From contig JAIYDB010000024.1 in assembly GCA_027487695.1 (NCBI GenBank), positions 1 through 64,000 on the forward strand: a stretch of 64,000 bases of DNA, given 5' to 3'. Numbering within the stretch: the first letter of the stretch is position 1; the number at the start of each line of letters is the position of its first letter. This document shows positions 17,607-27,186 of this stretch, piece after piece. The notes below the pieces were generated by a model. That model worked only from the letters and a program-made list of their open reading frames with translations. It did no database searches and was not told the origin of the DNA. The translations under genes were made by a program, and so were the position numbers. Source of the stretch: Cytophagaceae bacterium (GTDB lineage Bacteria; Bacteroidota; Bacteroidia; Cytophagales; Flexibacteraceae).

Positions 17607-18308
17607 TTACTTCAAAACCAGCTTCGCAAAAATATCTGCTGTTTTGTAGCCTTGGTTTTTGTCTTCGCCTGCTACAAAAACATTGCCTATAAAGTTTTCA
17701 CGTTCTGGGCTTTTATCGTTATCGCAATAGGCAATGGCAAAACCTAGCGTATGTCCTTTTTTAAGGGTTAAAGGAGTGTTCTTTTCTCTATCTACATAAG
17801 TATCTGGATAAATAGCGTAGGCACATTCCCAAACTGTTTTGTTGCCTTTGGTAATACGCTTGGTAATTACATGCTCATTATAATAATGGGGCTTACTATT
17901 GGGACCGAAGTCTGTGGTTTTGCCATCTAATGCCGTATGGTATGCCCAAGCATTATAGCTGGCGAGGTGGTCCCCTCCGGAAGCATCGGCATCTATGAAT
18001 ATTTCCAGACAATCATCGTCCCAATATTTATCCAAGCCATCAGGGTGAATATCTATCAGCGTATCGTCTTCTATTTCAGCCAGCACGTATAGATATTTAC
18101 TATCCCAACTTAGTTTATAGCGACCTTTAAAATCGCCTTTCGCCATTGGCTTGCCTAACCAAACTTGGTCGATAGGTAGCCAAGTTGCTGCCTTCGAGCA
18201 GGCATCGGTGGGTTTGCCGTCAATGATTGGGGCTTTGGTGGCCTTGTTTGCCACCAAAGTAGGGGTAGCAAATAATGAGGCTATAAGGGTGATAACTATA
18301 GGTAGCAT
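17607..18308 (-). CDS. CBM9-like (DOMON-fold) exported sugar-binding protein
   Basis: 233 residues with a signal peptide (about 1-19) and one carbohydrate-binding-module family 9 type domain. The hallmarks are A-P-I-I-D-G-K-P-T-D near the start, 'RYKLSWDSKYLYVLAEIEDD', 'YWDDDCLEIFIDADASGG' (aspartates that in the family bind calcium) and the late 'LGFAIAYCDND'. Stand-alone proteins of this kind in Bacteroidota are secreted or periplasmic and bind sugars or haem-like ligands; the ligand here is unknown. It lies between convergent and codirectional neighbours with no evident partner. Confidence 0.85.
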   Translation of the reverse strand: MLPIVITLIASLFATPTLVANKATKAPIIDGKPTDACSKAATWLPIDQVWLGKPMAKGDFKGRYKLSWDSKYLYVLAEIEDDTLIDIHPDGLDKYWDDDCLEIFIDADASGGDHLASYNAWAYHTALDGKTTDFGPNSKPHYYNEHVITKRITKGNKTVWECAYAIYPDTYVDREKNTPLTLKKGHTLGFAIAYCDNDKSPERENFIGNVFVAGEDKNQGYKTADIFAKLVLK

Positions 18309-18347
18309 TATTTCTTTGTTGAATGTTGTTTGCTGAAATATACTGCT

Positions 18348-21300
18348 TTACAGTAAATTAGGCATCAACAACATTTCAGCTCTTTCGTAGGTGATTCCCA
18401 TACGTTTGGCGTAATCAGTAACTTGATCGGTACTAATTTTACCTAGACCGAAATACCTTGCCTCTGGTCGCCAGAAATACCAACCACAAACCGCTGCGGT
18501 TGGGTACATCGCATAGCTTTCAGTAAGGTATAATTCTTCATTTGGTATATCCAATAGCTTAAATAGCAGTTCCTTTTGACTGTGCTCAGGACAAGCTGGA
18601 TAGCCTGGTGCTGGTCGTATCCCTTGGTACTCTTCATCAATTAGTTGCTGAACGCTACCTTGTTCTGCTCTAGCATATCCCCAAATACGGGTGCGGACTT
18701 CCAAGTGCATATATTCTGCTGCGGCCTCTGCTAATCTATCGGCAAGGGCTTTGAGCATGATGTTTTGGTACTGGTCTAGCTGCTCATCTGCTTCTGCGAT
18801 AAGCTGTTCTAAACCTAAACCGGCAGTTACCGCAAAAGCACCGATATAATCAGGGCCCACTTCTGCAGGAGCAACAAAATCGGCTAAAGCAAGATTCGGC
18901 TGCCCTTTGGCTTTTGCATTTTGCTGACGTAAAGTTGGCAAAATATGGGTAGTCCCATTCGCTTCAATCACTATATCATTACCCTTTGAATGCGCAGGGA
19001 ACAACTGCACCCAAGCCTTAGCGCATAGACGAGGGTCTTTCACTATTTTACGGAGTAATACTTGTGCGTCGTTATACAAACGGGTGGCTTCTTCCCCAAC
19101 TATATGATCTGATAGAATGGCTGGGAACTTTCCAGCTAATCCCCAAGCACTGAAAAAAGGTGTCCAATCGATGTACTGACTTAGTTTTTGTGTATTCAGA
19201 ATTACCTCTTGTCGTTCTAAAGTACGAGGTATTGGGGCAGGTTCGGTAAAATCGGCAATCAATCTATTAGCAGTAGCATCTTCTAAAGAAATCAATTTCT
19301 TTTCTTGCTGACGTGCTAAGAACTGCTCTCGAAGTTCATCATATTCCGCACGAATATCCTTGGCATAGAGTGCTTTATGTTCTACAGAAGTGATTTTTGA
19401 AAATACAGGAACCGACCTACTCGCATCTAATACGTGAATAACTGAACCACTATAATGTGGCGCAATTTTAACGGCAGTATGTACCCTACTGGTAGTGGCA
19501 CCACCTATGATGATAGGCAATTTCATTCTTCGTCTTTCCATTTCACGTGCCACAAATACCATCTCATCTAACGATGGTGTAATTAAACCGCTTAAACCAA
19601 TGGCATCCACCTCTAATTCAATAGCCTTTTGCAGAATAGTATCGCAAGGAACCATAACGCCTAAGTCAATCACTTCAAAGTTGTTACAGGCTAAAACTAC
19701 GCCTACAATGTTCTTACCGATATCGTGCACATCGCCCTTCACGGTAGCCATTAAAATGCGTCCTGCCTTGGTAGATGCACCCGTTTTTTCGGCATCCATA
19801 AAGGGTTCTAAGTAGGCAACTGCCCGCTTCATTACCCTGGCCGATTTTACTACTTGAGGAAGGAACATTTTGCCTTCGCCAAATAAATCGCCTACGATGT
19901 TCATACCAGCCATTAACGGACCTTCAATTACCTTTAATGGCGTTTTAAACTCTTCCATGGCTTCCGCCATATCGGCTTCCACAAATTCGGCAATGCCTTT
20001 CACTAGACTTTGAGTGATGCGTTCTTGTAATGGAAAAGTGCGCCATTCCAACTGCTTTACTTCAGCAGTTTTATCGTTTTTCAGGCTTTCCGCAAAGGTG
20101 ATAATTCGTTCAGTAGCATCAGGACGACGGTTCCAAAGTACATCTTCTACGTGCTCCAAAAGGTCAGGAGCTATTTGTTCGTACACGGTAATCATCCCTG
20201 CATTTACAATGCCCATATCCAAACCCTCTTGAATGGCCTTATATAGAAATGCCGAGTGCATAGCCTCACGCAATAAATCATTACCACGGAAACTGAAGCT
20301 GATATTACTGATACCCCCACTTACCTTTGCGTAAGGTAGATTCTCCTTTATCCATCTAGTAGCACGAACAAAGTCTATCGCATAGTTCTTATGTTCCTCA
20401 ATACCAGTACCTACAGTAAGGATATTAGGATCAAAAATAATGTCTTGCGGAGGGAAGTTTACCTTTTCAGTAAGCAGTTTATAGGCTCTCTCACATATTT
20501 GAATTCTGCGTTCGTAGCTATCGGCTTGTCCTTGCTCATCGAAAGCCATTACCACAACCGCTGCACCGTACTGTTTTATCAGATTTGCGTGATGCAAGAA
20601 GGCTTCTTCTCCTTCTTTAAGTGATATACTATTAACGATGCTTTTTCCTTGTAGGCATTGTAAACCTGCTTCAATAATCTCCCATTTAGAACTATCAATC
20701 ATTACAGGAACCCTACTAATATCAGGCTCGGCGACTATCAAATGCAAGAAGGTACGCATTGCTTCAACGCCATCAAGCATACCATCGTCCATATTAACGT
20801 CAATTACTTGGGCGCCACCTTCTACTTGTTGTCTGGCAATTTCAAGGGCCTTATCATAATTACCTTCCCTAATTAGCTTAGCAAATGCTCTTGAGCCTGT
20901 TACATTGGTACGTTCGCCAATATTAATAAAGTTGCTGCCAGGGAATACTTTTAGTGGTTCTAGCCCACTCAAAGCCATATCTGGAGCAATTTCAGGCAAT
21001 GGTCTTGGTGCTGCATTAGCTGCCAAACGAGCAATTTCTCGGATATGATCTGGGGTAGTGCCGCAGCAACCGCCAAGGATATTCACCAACTTATCGTCTA
21101 AATAAGATTGTAAGGCCTTACCCATTTCTTGGGCGGTTTCATCGTATTCGCCAAATGCATTTGGCAAGCCCGCATTCGGATAAGCCGATACATAAAGACC
21201 TGATTTATTGGCTAATTCTGCTACATAATTGCGCAACATATCAGCACCTAAGGCACAGTTAAAACCAACACTAAGCAATGGTAAATGACTTATAGAAATC

Positions 21301-21980
21301 ATAAACGCCTCAGCGGTTTGTCCGCTTAGGGTACGTCCACTGGCATCGGTAATGGTGCCGCTTACCATAATAGGAACCTCGCTACCTCTTGACTTAAACT
21401 CCTCAGCAATAGCGAATAAGGCAGCCTTAGCATTGAGGGTATCGAAAACGGTTTCTACTAAAAGTATATCAACCCCACCATCTAATAAGGCCTTTACCTG
21501 AAACTGATACGCCTCTACCAAATCATTAAAGGTTACCGCCCTAAAGCCAGGATTGTTTACATCAGGAGATAAGGATGCCGTTTTATTGGTAGGACCTACC
21601 GCCCCTGCTACCCAACGAGGTTTTTCAGGGGTAGAAAATTCGGATGTTGCTTGTTTTGCGAGTTTAGCAGCCTGATAATTAATATCGTACACCGCACTTT
21701 CTAAGGCATAATCGGCTTGGGCAATGGTAGTTCCGCTGAAGGTATTGGTCTCTAAAATATCTGAGCCTGCTTCTAAATACTGGCGGTGGATTTCCAAAAT
21801 CACATCCGGACGGGTGATGTTCAGGATATCGTTATTGCCTTGTAACGGGTGAGAATGGTCGCGGAAACGGTCGCCTCTAAAGTCTGCTTCCTCCAACTTA
21901 TAGCGTTGGATCATCGTGCCCATAGCACCGTCTAGAATAAGGACTTTATTTTTAAGCGATTGATATATAGGGTGTTGCAT
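18348..21980 (-). CDS. metH: Cobalamin-dependent methionine synthase
   Basis: A 1210-residue full-length MetH, which transfers a methyl group from methyltetrahydrofolate to homocysteine via cobalamin. Domains in order: homocysteine-binding barrel with the zinc cysteines in 'GFNCALG' (about 239) and '[10 protein letters not shown]' (about 305); pterin-binding domain ([17 protein letters not shown], then [11 protein letters not shown]); cobalamin-binding domain with D-V-H-D-I-G-K-N near 749, whose His ligates cobalt; and the SAM-binding reactivation domain with R-P-A-P-G-Y-P-A-C near 1121. All modules are intact. A SAM-I riboswitch in the leader would shut expression when SAM is plentiful, consistent with its role. 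Confidence 0.99.
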   Translation of the reverse strand: MQHPIYQSLKNKVLILDGAMGTMIQRYKLEEADFRGDRFRDHSHPLQGNNDILNITRPDVILEIHRQYLEAGSDILETNTFSGTTIAQADYALESAVYDINYQAAKLAKQATSEFSTPEKPRWVAGAVGPTNKTASLSPDVNNPGFRAVTFNDLVEAYQFQVKALLDGGVDILLVETVFDTLNAKAALFAIAEEFKSRGSEVPIMVSGTITDASGRTLSGQTAEAFMISISHLPLLSVGFNCALGADMLRNYVAELANKSGLYVSAYPNAGLPNAFGEYDETAQEMGKALQSYLDDKLVNILGGCCGTTPDHIREIARLAANAAPRPLPEIAPDMALSGLEPLKVFPGSNFINIGERTNVTGSRAFAKLIREGNYDKALEIARQQVEGGAQVIDVNMDDGMLDGVEAMRTFLHLIVAEPDISRVPVMIDSSKWEIIEAGLQCLQGKSIVNSISLKEGEEAFLHHANLIKQYGAAVVVMAFDEQGQADSYERRIQICERAYKLLTEKVNFPPQDIIFDPNILTVGTGIEEHKNYAIDFVRATRWIKENLPYAKVSGGISNISFSFRGNDLLREAMHSAFLYKAIQEGLDMGIVNAGMITVYEQIAPDLLEHVEDVLWNRRPDATERIITFAESLKNDKTAEVKQLEWRTFPLQERITQSLVKGIAEFVEADMAEAMEEFKTPLKVIEGPLMAGMNIVGDLFGEGKMFLPQVVKSARVMKRAVAYLEPFMDAEKTGASTKAGRILMATVKGDVHDIGKNIVGVVLACNNFEVIDLGVMVPCDTILQKAIELEVDAIGLSGLITPSLDEMVFVAREMERRRMKLPIIIGGATTSRVHTAVKIAPHYSGSVIHVLDASRSVPVFSKITSVEHKALYAKDIRAEYDELREQFLARQQEKKLISLEDATANRLIADFTEPAPIPRTLERQEVILNTQKLSQYIDWTPFFSAWGLAGKFPAILSDHIVGEEATRLYNDAQVLLRKIVKDPRLCAKAWVQLFPAHSKGNDIVIEANGTTHILPTLRQQNAKAKGQPNLALADFVAPAEVGPDYIGAFAVTAGLGLEQLIAEADEQLDQYQNIMLKALADRLAEAAAEYMHLEVRTRIWGYARAEQGSVQQLIDEEYQGIRPAPGYPACPEHSQKELLFKLLDIPNEELYLTESYAMYPTAAVCGWYFWRPEARYFGLGKISTDQVTDYAKRMGITYERAEMLLMPNLL

Positions 21981-22024
21981 TGCTTTGTTGTTGAATGTGC
22001 TACCAAGTAGCGAAACCCTATCAA

Positions 22025-22062
22025 CGAAAAAGCAAAGAGCCTTGGTTACCCGTGAAGGTAAA
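22025..22062 (-). promoter_or_regulatory. Possible expression platform of the SAM riboswitch
   Basis: Just after the aptamer, read leftwards, a short hairpin TTACC-TTCAC-GGGTAA is followed by a pyrimidine-rich stretch ending in CTTTTTC. It could act as a weak terminator that competes with the aptamer stem. Whether control is transcriptional or translational is not clear from the sequence. Confidence 0.35.
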
Positions 22063-22069
22063 CATTGCG

Positions 22070-22194
22070 CTTATCTGTCCACCGCTAAAAGGTAGCGATG
22101 GTGGAACGTGGCACCGTATAAAAGCAGATGGTGTAACTACTTAAAGGGTTGCCAAGACATCAGCGGGTCCAATCCCTCCGTCTTTCGTGATAAG
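22070..22194 (-). ncRNA. SAM-I (S-box) riboswitch upstream of metH
   Basis: On the metH strand the leader has the S-box consensus in order: a P1 strand CTTATC; GACGGAGGGATTGGACCCG; the conserved CTTGGCAACC; GGTGCCACGTTCCA; and GACA followed by GATAAG, which closes P1 perfectly (6 bp). These are the conserved core positions of the SAM-I aptamer. The aptamer is 125 nt and starts about 90 nt before... the metH ATG on its 3' side. A TATATTTA element at 22199-22206 (leftwards) would start transcription right at the aptamer. Family knowledge: SAM binding turns the downstream methionine gene off. Confidence 0.93.
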
Positions 22195-22198
22195 AATG

Positions 22199-22206
22199 TA
22201 AATATA
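22199..22206 (-). promoter_or_regulatory. Probable -7 element of the metH transcript
   Basis: Read leftwards TATATTTA, one mismatch to TAnnTTTG, 5 nt before the SAM aptamer P1 stem. Its position fits a transcript that begins with the riboswitch. Confidence 0.4.
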
Positions 22207-22276
22207 ACAGAAAAAGGGATAGGAGGGTTATGGGTGGGGAAATTTGAGTTTGCATTTAAAAATCTCGTTCCTTGAT

Positions 22277-22284
22277 TATATTTG
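22277..22284 (+). promoter_or_regulatory. -7 promoter element of the DarT-like/NADAR-like pair
   Basis: TATATTTG matches TAnnTTTG exactly and lies 31 nt before the toxin ATG. A TTTG at 22249-22252 is 24 nt upstream, slightly farther than usual for a -33 element. Confidence 0.55.
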
Positions 22285-22315
22285 TCTAATTATTTACTAA
22301 TAAATTAAATTCCGT

Positions 22316-23242
22316 ATGGATTTGCTAAAAGCTTTTCTTTCTATTATTGTTGCGTTTTTGCCTATGTACTTGATTAATAGATTGATTAAGTATTGGGAAA
22401 AAAGGGCACATGAAAGAAAAATGCAAGCATTAAAAATCGAATGGGAAAATAAAAGAATGCTGCAAAGACAGCAAGAAATTGAAGCTGAAAGCAAAAAGAA
22501 AAAGACGTTAATACCCGAGCGGGAAACTGCAGTTTTATTAAAAAATAAACTTGAATTAGAACTTAAAAACAGGAAAAAACAGGAAGAAGCTGCAACTAAA
22601 CAGCGCATTAAGCAAAAAGAAGAAAAAGCTAAAGCGGAAGAACAACAAAAAATATTTCAAGAACAAGAACGTCAAAAATATGAATTTGAGATTTGGATAA
22701 AAAATAATTACAAACCTAATTGGTTAGAATTTCAAGAGGTTTTTGAGCAACAAGGAATAAAACACTTTTATCATTTTACCGATAATTCTAATATTCCTGC
22801 AATAAAGCTTCATAAAGGACTATATAGTTGGGCTGATGCCCAAAGAATTGGTATTGAAATCCCAAGGCCTGGTGGTGGTGATTTAAGCAGAAGTTTAGAT
22901 CAGCGTTATGGTTTACAAAACTATGTAAGAGTTTCATTTACAAAATCCCATCCAATGTTGTATATTGCTAAGAATGACGGTAGAATTATCGAACCAGTTT
23001 TGCTTGAAATTAGTTTAGATGTAGCCTATTTAAATGAAACAAGATTTTCAAATATGAATGCTACAAAGACTGGTCATAGCCAAGGTAAAAATATTGAAGA
23101 CTTGAAGAATATTCGCTTCGATTTAGTAAAACAGCCCAATCACTTTGATATCCAAGATGACGAAAAACACTTTTATCAAGCAGAGATCTTAGTAAAACAA
23201 AAAATAGAATTGAAACATATAACTAAAATAATTAAATTATAA
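22316..23242 (+). CDS. Membrane-tethered DarT-like (DUF4433) ADP-ribosyltransferase toxin
   Basis: 308 residues in three parts. Residues 5-23 form a hydrophobic helix (KAFLSIIVAFLPMYLINRL) that should anchor the protein in the membrane. Residues about 28-125 are a Lys/Glu/Gln-rich coiled coil. Residues about 140-305 resemble the DarT/DUF4433 fold: Y-H-F-T-D-N with His153 where DarT binds NAD+; 'YVRVSFTKSHPMLYIA' (203-218); an Asn/Lys/Gly loop 'NATKTGHSQGKNIEDL' (248-263); and the final strand 'FYQAEILVK' with Glu290 in the place of the catalytic glutamate. DarT enzymes ADP-ribosylate bases in DNA and act as toxins, including in phage defence. DarT is normally soluble, so the N-terminal extension is unusual. 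It is followed after 3 nt by its probable antidote. Confidence 0.72.
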   Translation: MDLLKAFLSIIVAFLPMYLINRLIKYWEKRAHERKMQALKIEWENKRMLQRQQEIEAESKKKKTLIPERETAVLLKNKLELELKNRKKQEEAATKQRIKQKEEKAKAEEQQKIFQEQERQKYEFEIWIKNNYKPNWLEFQEVFEQQGIKHFYHFTDNSNIPAIKLHKGLYSWADAQRIGIEIPRPGGGDLSRSLDQRYGLQNYVRVSFTKSHPMLYIAKNDGRIIEPVLLEISLDVAYLNETRFSNMNATKTGHSQGKNIEDLKNIRFDLVKQPNHFDIQDDEKHFYQAEILVKQKIELKHITKIIKL

Positions 23243-23245
23243 TTA

Positions 23246-23932
23246 ATGATACACGTTGATTCTAAGAAAAAGTCTTTAAAAACTCTTGGTAAGTTATATC
23301 CGAATGCGAAAATCATCGATGTCACTTCAAAGGGAGAAAAACCTTGGGTTAAAGTTAGTCCTTTTTATCCTCATGGAGGTATTCCAGTTCCTCATTCACA
23401 AGGTAGTTATGCTATGTCAGTTGAAGGAATTTGGCAAGGTTTAAAGGTCTTCGAAACTGAAGATATAGATATTTCTAAATTTGAAGTTAAGAATATGAAG
23501 GGGATCAAAAGAACAGTAAGAAAATTTGGTAAGCCACTTGGTCATAGAAAGGGTGTTAATGGAACAGAGTTATTAGATTATGTATCCGCTAGAAAACAGA
23601 TTTACTTAGTTGCTTATGCATGGATGCTTGACAATACAGCTCAAGATGTAATCCAGTTATTAAAATCGGAAGCAGAAAAAAATGACATTGTTTTACTTGA
23701 TTACGATACAAATGGTGAGATTGAAAATACAAACCGTCCTTTATCTCACGCTTCGTTAGTCAAAAGATATCTATATAAAAAATATCCTGAACTTTCTGAC
23801 CTTGTATTTGAGTTAAAACCAGATGAAAAAAAATCACTTACCAAGGAAAAAAAGAAAAGAAAATCTAGTATTAAATCAACATTAAACAGCAAAAGATTAG
23901 ATAGTTCGCAATTGGAACTAAATTTTGGTTAG
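23246..23932 (+). CDS. NADAR-like (DUF6939-type) protein, probable antitoxin
   Basis: A 228-residue soluble protein. Its core resembles NADAR/YbiA-like domains: 'VSPFYPHGGIPVP' (37-49) aligns by eye with the F-S-N-F-Y-P opening. S-V-E-G-I-W-Q-G-L-K-V-F (58-69) aligns with the S-x-E-H-x-x-Q-x-x-K motif carrying a conserved Glu (Glu60). 'RKFGKPLGHRKG' (92-103) aligns with the later L-G-R segment. NADAR domains remove ADP-ribose from modified guanine and are known as antidotes of some DarT toxins. The last 35 residues are a Lys/Ser-rich tail. The start lies 3 nt after the toxin stop, so the two form one operon. I recall the overall family as DUF6939; that name and the NADAR relation are from memory and pattern. 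Confidence 0.65.
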   Translation: MIHVDSKKKSLKTLGKLYPNAKIIDVTSKGEKPWVKVSPFYPHGGIPVPHSQGSYAMSVEGIWQGLKVFETEDIDISKFEVKNMKGIKRTVRKFGKPLGHRKGVNGTELLDYVSARKQIYLVAYAWMLDNTAQDVIQLLKSEAEKNDIVLLDYDTNGEIENTNRPLSHASLVKRYLYKKYPELSDLVFELKPDEKKSLTKEKKKRKSSIKSTLNSKRLDSSQLELNFG

Positions 23933-24011
23933 TCGAACAAGCCTTAGGATACTACCAACTACAATCTGCAAGAGCAGTAATTAAGGGCTGGTTAGTGGTG
24001 GTGAGATAACC

Positions 24012-26996
24012 CTACTCCAATATCTCCGTAATATCCTTTGCAGAGAGCGACTTTACAAAGCTTTCCTCGGTAATAATAAGGTCTTGCATGAGCTTGCGCT
24101 TGCCTTGTTGCAGGGTTAAGATTTTCTCTTCTACCGTTTCACGGGTAATGAATTTGTAAATGAACACCGTTTTATCCTGACCTATGCGGTGGGCACGATC
24201 AATCGCTTGGGCCTCAATGGCAGGGTTCCACCAAGGGTCTAGGATAAATACATAATCTGCAGCGGTGAGATTCAATCCCGTTCCTCCTGCTTTTAACGAT
24301 ATCAGAAACACCTTCACATCAGGATTGGTTTGGAAGGTATCAACAGGTTCTCTTCTATCTCGAGTGCTGCCGTCTAGGTAAGCAAAGTTGATATTCCTGC
24401 TTTCCAGTTCTTCTTTTACAATTTTCAGGTGCTTCACAAACTGAGAGAAAACCAGCACTTTATGGTTCTCATCTATCGCTTCTTGCAGCTTATAGATAAC
24501 ATCTTCCAGTTTTCCACTACCGCCTGAATAGCTTTCTTCTACCATTTTAGGATGGTTGGCAATCTGACGTAATTGGGTAAGTCCCTGCAAAACAAAGAGC
24601 TGACTTTGAGCCACCCCCATGGTTTCAATTCGCTCCAGAATTTGGTTGCGATAAAAGTTCTTCGCGCTTTCGTATTCTTCAGCGTGTTCGGCTGGCATGG
24701 TGCAGTATTGCACACTTTCAACCTTTTCAGGTAGTTCTGTGGCTACCTGCATTTTACTACGACGCATAATAAAGGGCTTTACTATGGCGTGTAGCTTTTG
24801 AAGCTTCTGCTCGCTGCCTCGCTTTTCAATAGGATTCAAGAACTCATTTTTAAAGAAGTTCTGGCTACCTAAAAGTCCAGGATTGATAAAGTTCATCTGA
24901 CTCCATAAATCCATCGTGCTATTTTCCAGCGGGGTACCTGTAAGTATAAGTTTATGGTTAGCCCTTAGCCTAGTTACCGATTTGCTAATGATAGAGTTCG
25001 GATTCTTAATAGCCTGACTTTCATCTAATACAATATAATTGAAAGGGAACATCTCCAGCATTTCAATATCGGCACGGAGGGTACCGTAGCTGGTCATAAT
25101 TACATCGTAATACGGAAAACTACCTACAGACTTCTCTCTGGCCGAACCTGTATAATTCATCACCTTTAGCTTAGGACAGAACTTTTTCGCCTCCATTTCC
25201 CAGTTATACATTAAAGAAGTTGGCGCAACTAAAAGAGATGGTTTACCTTCCCCTAGTTCTTTTTGGTATTGCAGCAAAGTAAGGGTTTGCACCGTTTTAC
25301 CCAGACCCATATCATCGGCCAAGCATCCGCCAAACTTGTACTTGTTTAGGAAAAGCATCCAATCTAAGCCTGCCTTTTGGTAAGGACGTAACGTTCCTTT
25401 AAAGCCTTTTGGTAGTTCGCAAGGTTCAATTGCAGTGAAATTGCGAAGTTTTTGCAGTTTTTCACTTATCCTAACTTGGGCTGTACCTCCATTTTGGGCA
25501 TCTTCCACCAAAGAAATATGGTGGTGGCTTAGGTAGAATTGGTCGGTCTCCTTGTTCTCCTTAGCGAAGGCAAGTAGTTCGGCATATTGGTCAATCCATT
25601 CTTGAGGGATAATGGCTATTTCGCCATTCGGTAGCAAGAACTCCTTTTGCTTATTCAGAATCAGGTTCCTGATTTGAATAAACGGAATTTCAAATTCCCC
25701 GAATCTGATACGAGCCTCAATATCAAACCAATCTCGGTTTTCATTGATTTTGAGTTCGAAGGTCATTTTTCCGAAGAAGTATTTCGGTGCTTCTGCAGGA
25801 CTATCTTGTATTAAGAAGGCTGGCGTTTCGCCATCCTGATTCAAGTAGCTGTTTATCCAAGCAAGTCCTTCGGCGCGGGGTAGGGTAGCCTTGCCAAAAT
25901 GCAAGACCAAGCCCAATTCCTTAATCCTATTGATTACCTCCTTTTCCCATTCAGGCTGCCGAGGAGTTTTAACAAAAGTATAATCGTCCGTTTCGGTATC
26001 GTGATGAACAGATACATCTGCCTCAGTCTTTATTTCACCTGGAAAGCAATTTTCTCCATAGTTGAAATACAATTCAAAGGAGAACTTATTGTTATCAGAA
26101 TTTGAGTTATTCGTTTCGGGCTCGCTTTCTTCAGGACCTAATAAGCTCAACTTTAAAGGCTTGGAATGAATAAGCTCTCTAACTTTTAAGGTAGCGTAAG
26201 GGTCTGCCAAGTTATGCTCAATTTCAAATCCACGCGATTCAACATCGAACTGGGCAATTAAGGTAGCAATGAAGTTTTTATAATACTTTTCTTCAACCTG
26301 CTTGCGCACCTCAATAAACTGCTTACTGAAGAAAGGCTTTAGTTTTTGACCGTCAATTTTATTATCAAGAGCAAAAACCATATTGGTAACCACCACATAG
26401 CCAGGGGTATTACACAAAACGAAGTTTTCTGGATACAATACTCGTTGTCGGTTACCCTTATATTCTAGGGTAACAAAGTAGCGGGTATGGTCGGTTTGCT
26501 TATGAAAATGGAAGGTAAGGTGTGCGTTTTCTCTCCCAAATTGCAGTTGCCTAATGGCAGGTTCCCCATCGTCTGAGGTTACGAATAGCTTTTTAGTAGG
26601 TAGTAGTTTTAGGATTTCGGCTTTTCTGCGTTCAATATAGTTTTCAATCTGGTCTTGAACTAGTTTATCGCCTTTGGTGCTATCGTAAGTTTTAAGGTAA
26701 AAATCGTTGAGGGTACTTTTCTTAGGTGAAAACCGCTTATGTATAGCATCTTGAGTAATTTCTTCAATGAGCTTAATAATTTGGTAATCAGCTTCGTTTA
26801 ATTTATCGGCAAACTCTTTGGCGTTCTTAGTCCCTATGCTTTTATGGTCAAGTGTTAACCTTCCGTTGTTATCGGTTTGTACCGCATAAGCCTCAAACAG
26901 ATAGCCAAGGAACTGATGCTGGTATATAGAATAAATGACCTGATACGGTTTTGCGGTTGTCACTTTTAAAAATCGGGTGATAAAACTAAACTTCAA
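24012..26996 (-). CDS. SNF2-family DEAD/DEAH-box helicase
   Basis: A 994-residue Swi2/Snf2-type ATPase that translocates on double-stranded DNA. An N-terminal half of about 540 residues without a named domain precedes the motor: Walker A 'DDMGLGKTVQTL' near 559, the D-E-S-Q box (DEAH-like, 'VLDESQAIKN') near 657, 'LTGTPLENS', and motif VI 'RAHRIGQ' near 932. The architecture matches the common Bacteroidota chromosomal SNF2 helicase, whose exact role (transcription or nucleoid remodelling) is not well defined. It converges on the toxin-antitoxin pair and has its own promoter, so it is not part of that operon. Confidence 0.93.
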   Translation of the reverse strand: MKFSFITRFLKVTTAKPYQVIYSIYQHQFLGYLFEAYAVQTDNNGRLTLDHKSIGTKNAKEFADKLNEADYQIIKLIEEITQDAIHKRFSPKKSTLNDFYLKTYDSTKGDKLVQDQIENYIERRKAEILKLLPTKKLFVTSDDGEPAIRQLQFGRENAHLTFHFHKQTDHTRYFVTLEYKGNRQRVLYPENFVLCNTPGYVVVTNMVFALDNKIDGQKLKPFFSKQFIEVRKQVEEKYYKNFIATLIAQFDVESRGFEIEHNLADPYATLKVRELIHSKPLKLSLLGPEESEPETNNSNSDNNKFSFELYFNYGENCFPGEIKTEADVSVHHDTETDDYTFVKTPRQPEWEKEVINRIKELGLVLHFGKATLPRAEGLAWINSYLNQDGETPAFLIQDSPAEAPKYFFGKMTFELKINENRDWFDIEARIRFGEFEIPFIQIRNLILNKQKEFLLPNGEIAIIPQEWIDQYAELLAFAKENKETDQFYLSHHHISLVEDAQNGGTAQVRISEKLQKLRNFTAIEPCELPKGFKGTLRPYQKAGLDWMLFLNKYKFGGCLADDMGLGKTVQTLTLLQYQKELGEGKPSLLVAPTSLMYNWEMEAKKFCPKLKVMNYTGSAREKSVGSFPYYDVIMTSYGTLRADIEMLEMFPFNYIVLDESQAIKNPNSIISKSVTRLRANHKLILTGTPLENSTMDLWSQMNFINPGLLGSQNFFKNEFLNPIEKRGSEQKLQKLHAIVKPFIMRRSKMQVATELPEKVESVQYCTMPAEHAEEYESAKNFYRNQILERIETMGVAQSQLFVLQGLTQLRQIANHPKMVEESYSGGSGKLEDVIYKLQEAIDENHKVLVFSQFVKHLKIVKEELESRNINFAYLDGSTRDRREPVDTFQTNPDVKVFLISLKAGGTGLNLTAADYVFILDPWWNPAIEAQAIDRAHRIGQDKTVFIYKFITRETVEEKILTLQQGKRKLMQDLIITEESFVKSLSAKDITEILE

Positions 26997-27030
26997 ATTA
27001 AGTGAAAAAATGCAGGCAATGGGTTCTTGC

Positions 27031-27038
27031 CAAAGTTA
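27031..27038 (-). promoter_or_regulatory. -7 promoter element of the SNF2 gene
   Basis: Read leftwards TAACTTTG, an exact TAnnTTTG match about 35 nt before the ATG. Confidence 0.5.
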
Positions 27039-27138
27039 TCTTTTGGTTATTGTTTCAGGCTTTTCCACTCTTTTTTTTGATTGAAAAGACTTATGTTTGG
27101 CTTAGTAGATTGTGGTACTTAATATTACAATCTGAAAT

Positions 27139-27186
27139 ATGAATACCTTTTTAGTAAAAACCCCACCTGAATTACCTACCCAATGA
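27139..27186 (+). other. Small upstream ORF overlapping the terC start (15 codons)
   Basis: ATG...TGA encodes MNTFLVKTPPELPTQ. Its TGA overlaps the ATG of the TerC gene as ATGA, so it could couple or modulate translation. No SD sequence is visible. It may be chance. Confidence 0.25.

Noticed and set aside
18348-21980. Several long reading frames opposite metH (and opposite rpoC and the GH3 genes)
   Set aside because: They are antisense shadows of strongly conserved coding sequence, with no start context or family features.
22316-26996. A three-gene defence island made of the toxin-antitoxin pair and the SNF2 helicase
   Set aside because: The helicase is convergent, has its own promoter and looks like the common chromosomal form, so a joint system is not supported.
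27000-27182. Manganese (yybP-ykoY) riboswitch before the TerC gene
   Set aside because: The conserved loop sequences of that riboswitch are not present in the leader.
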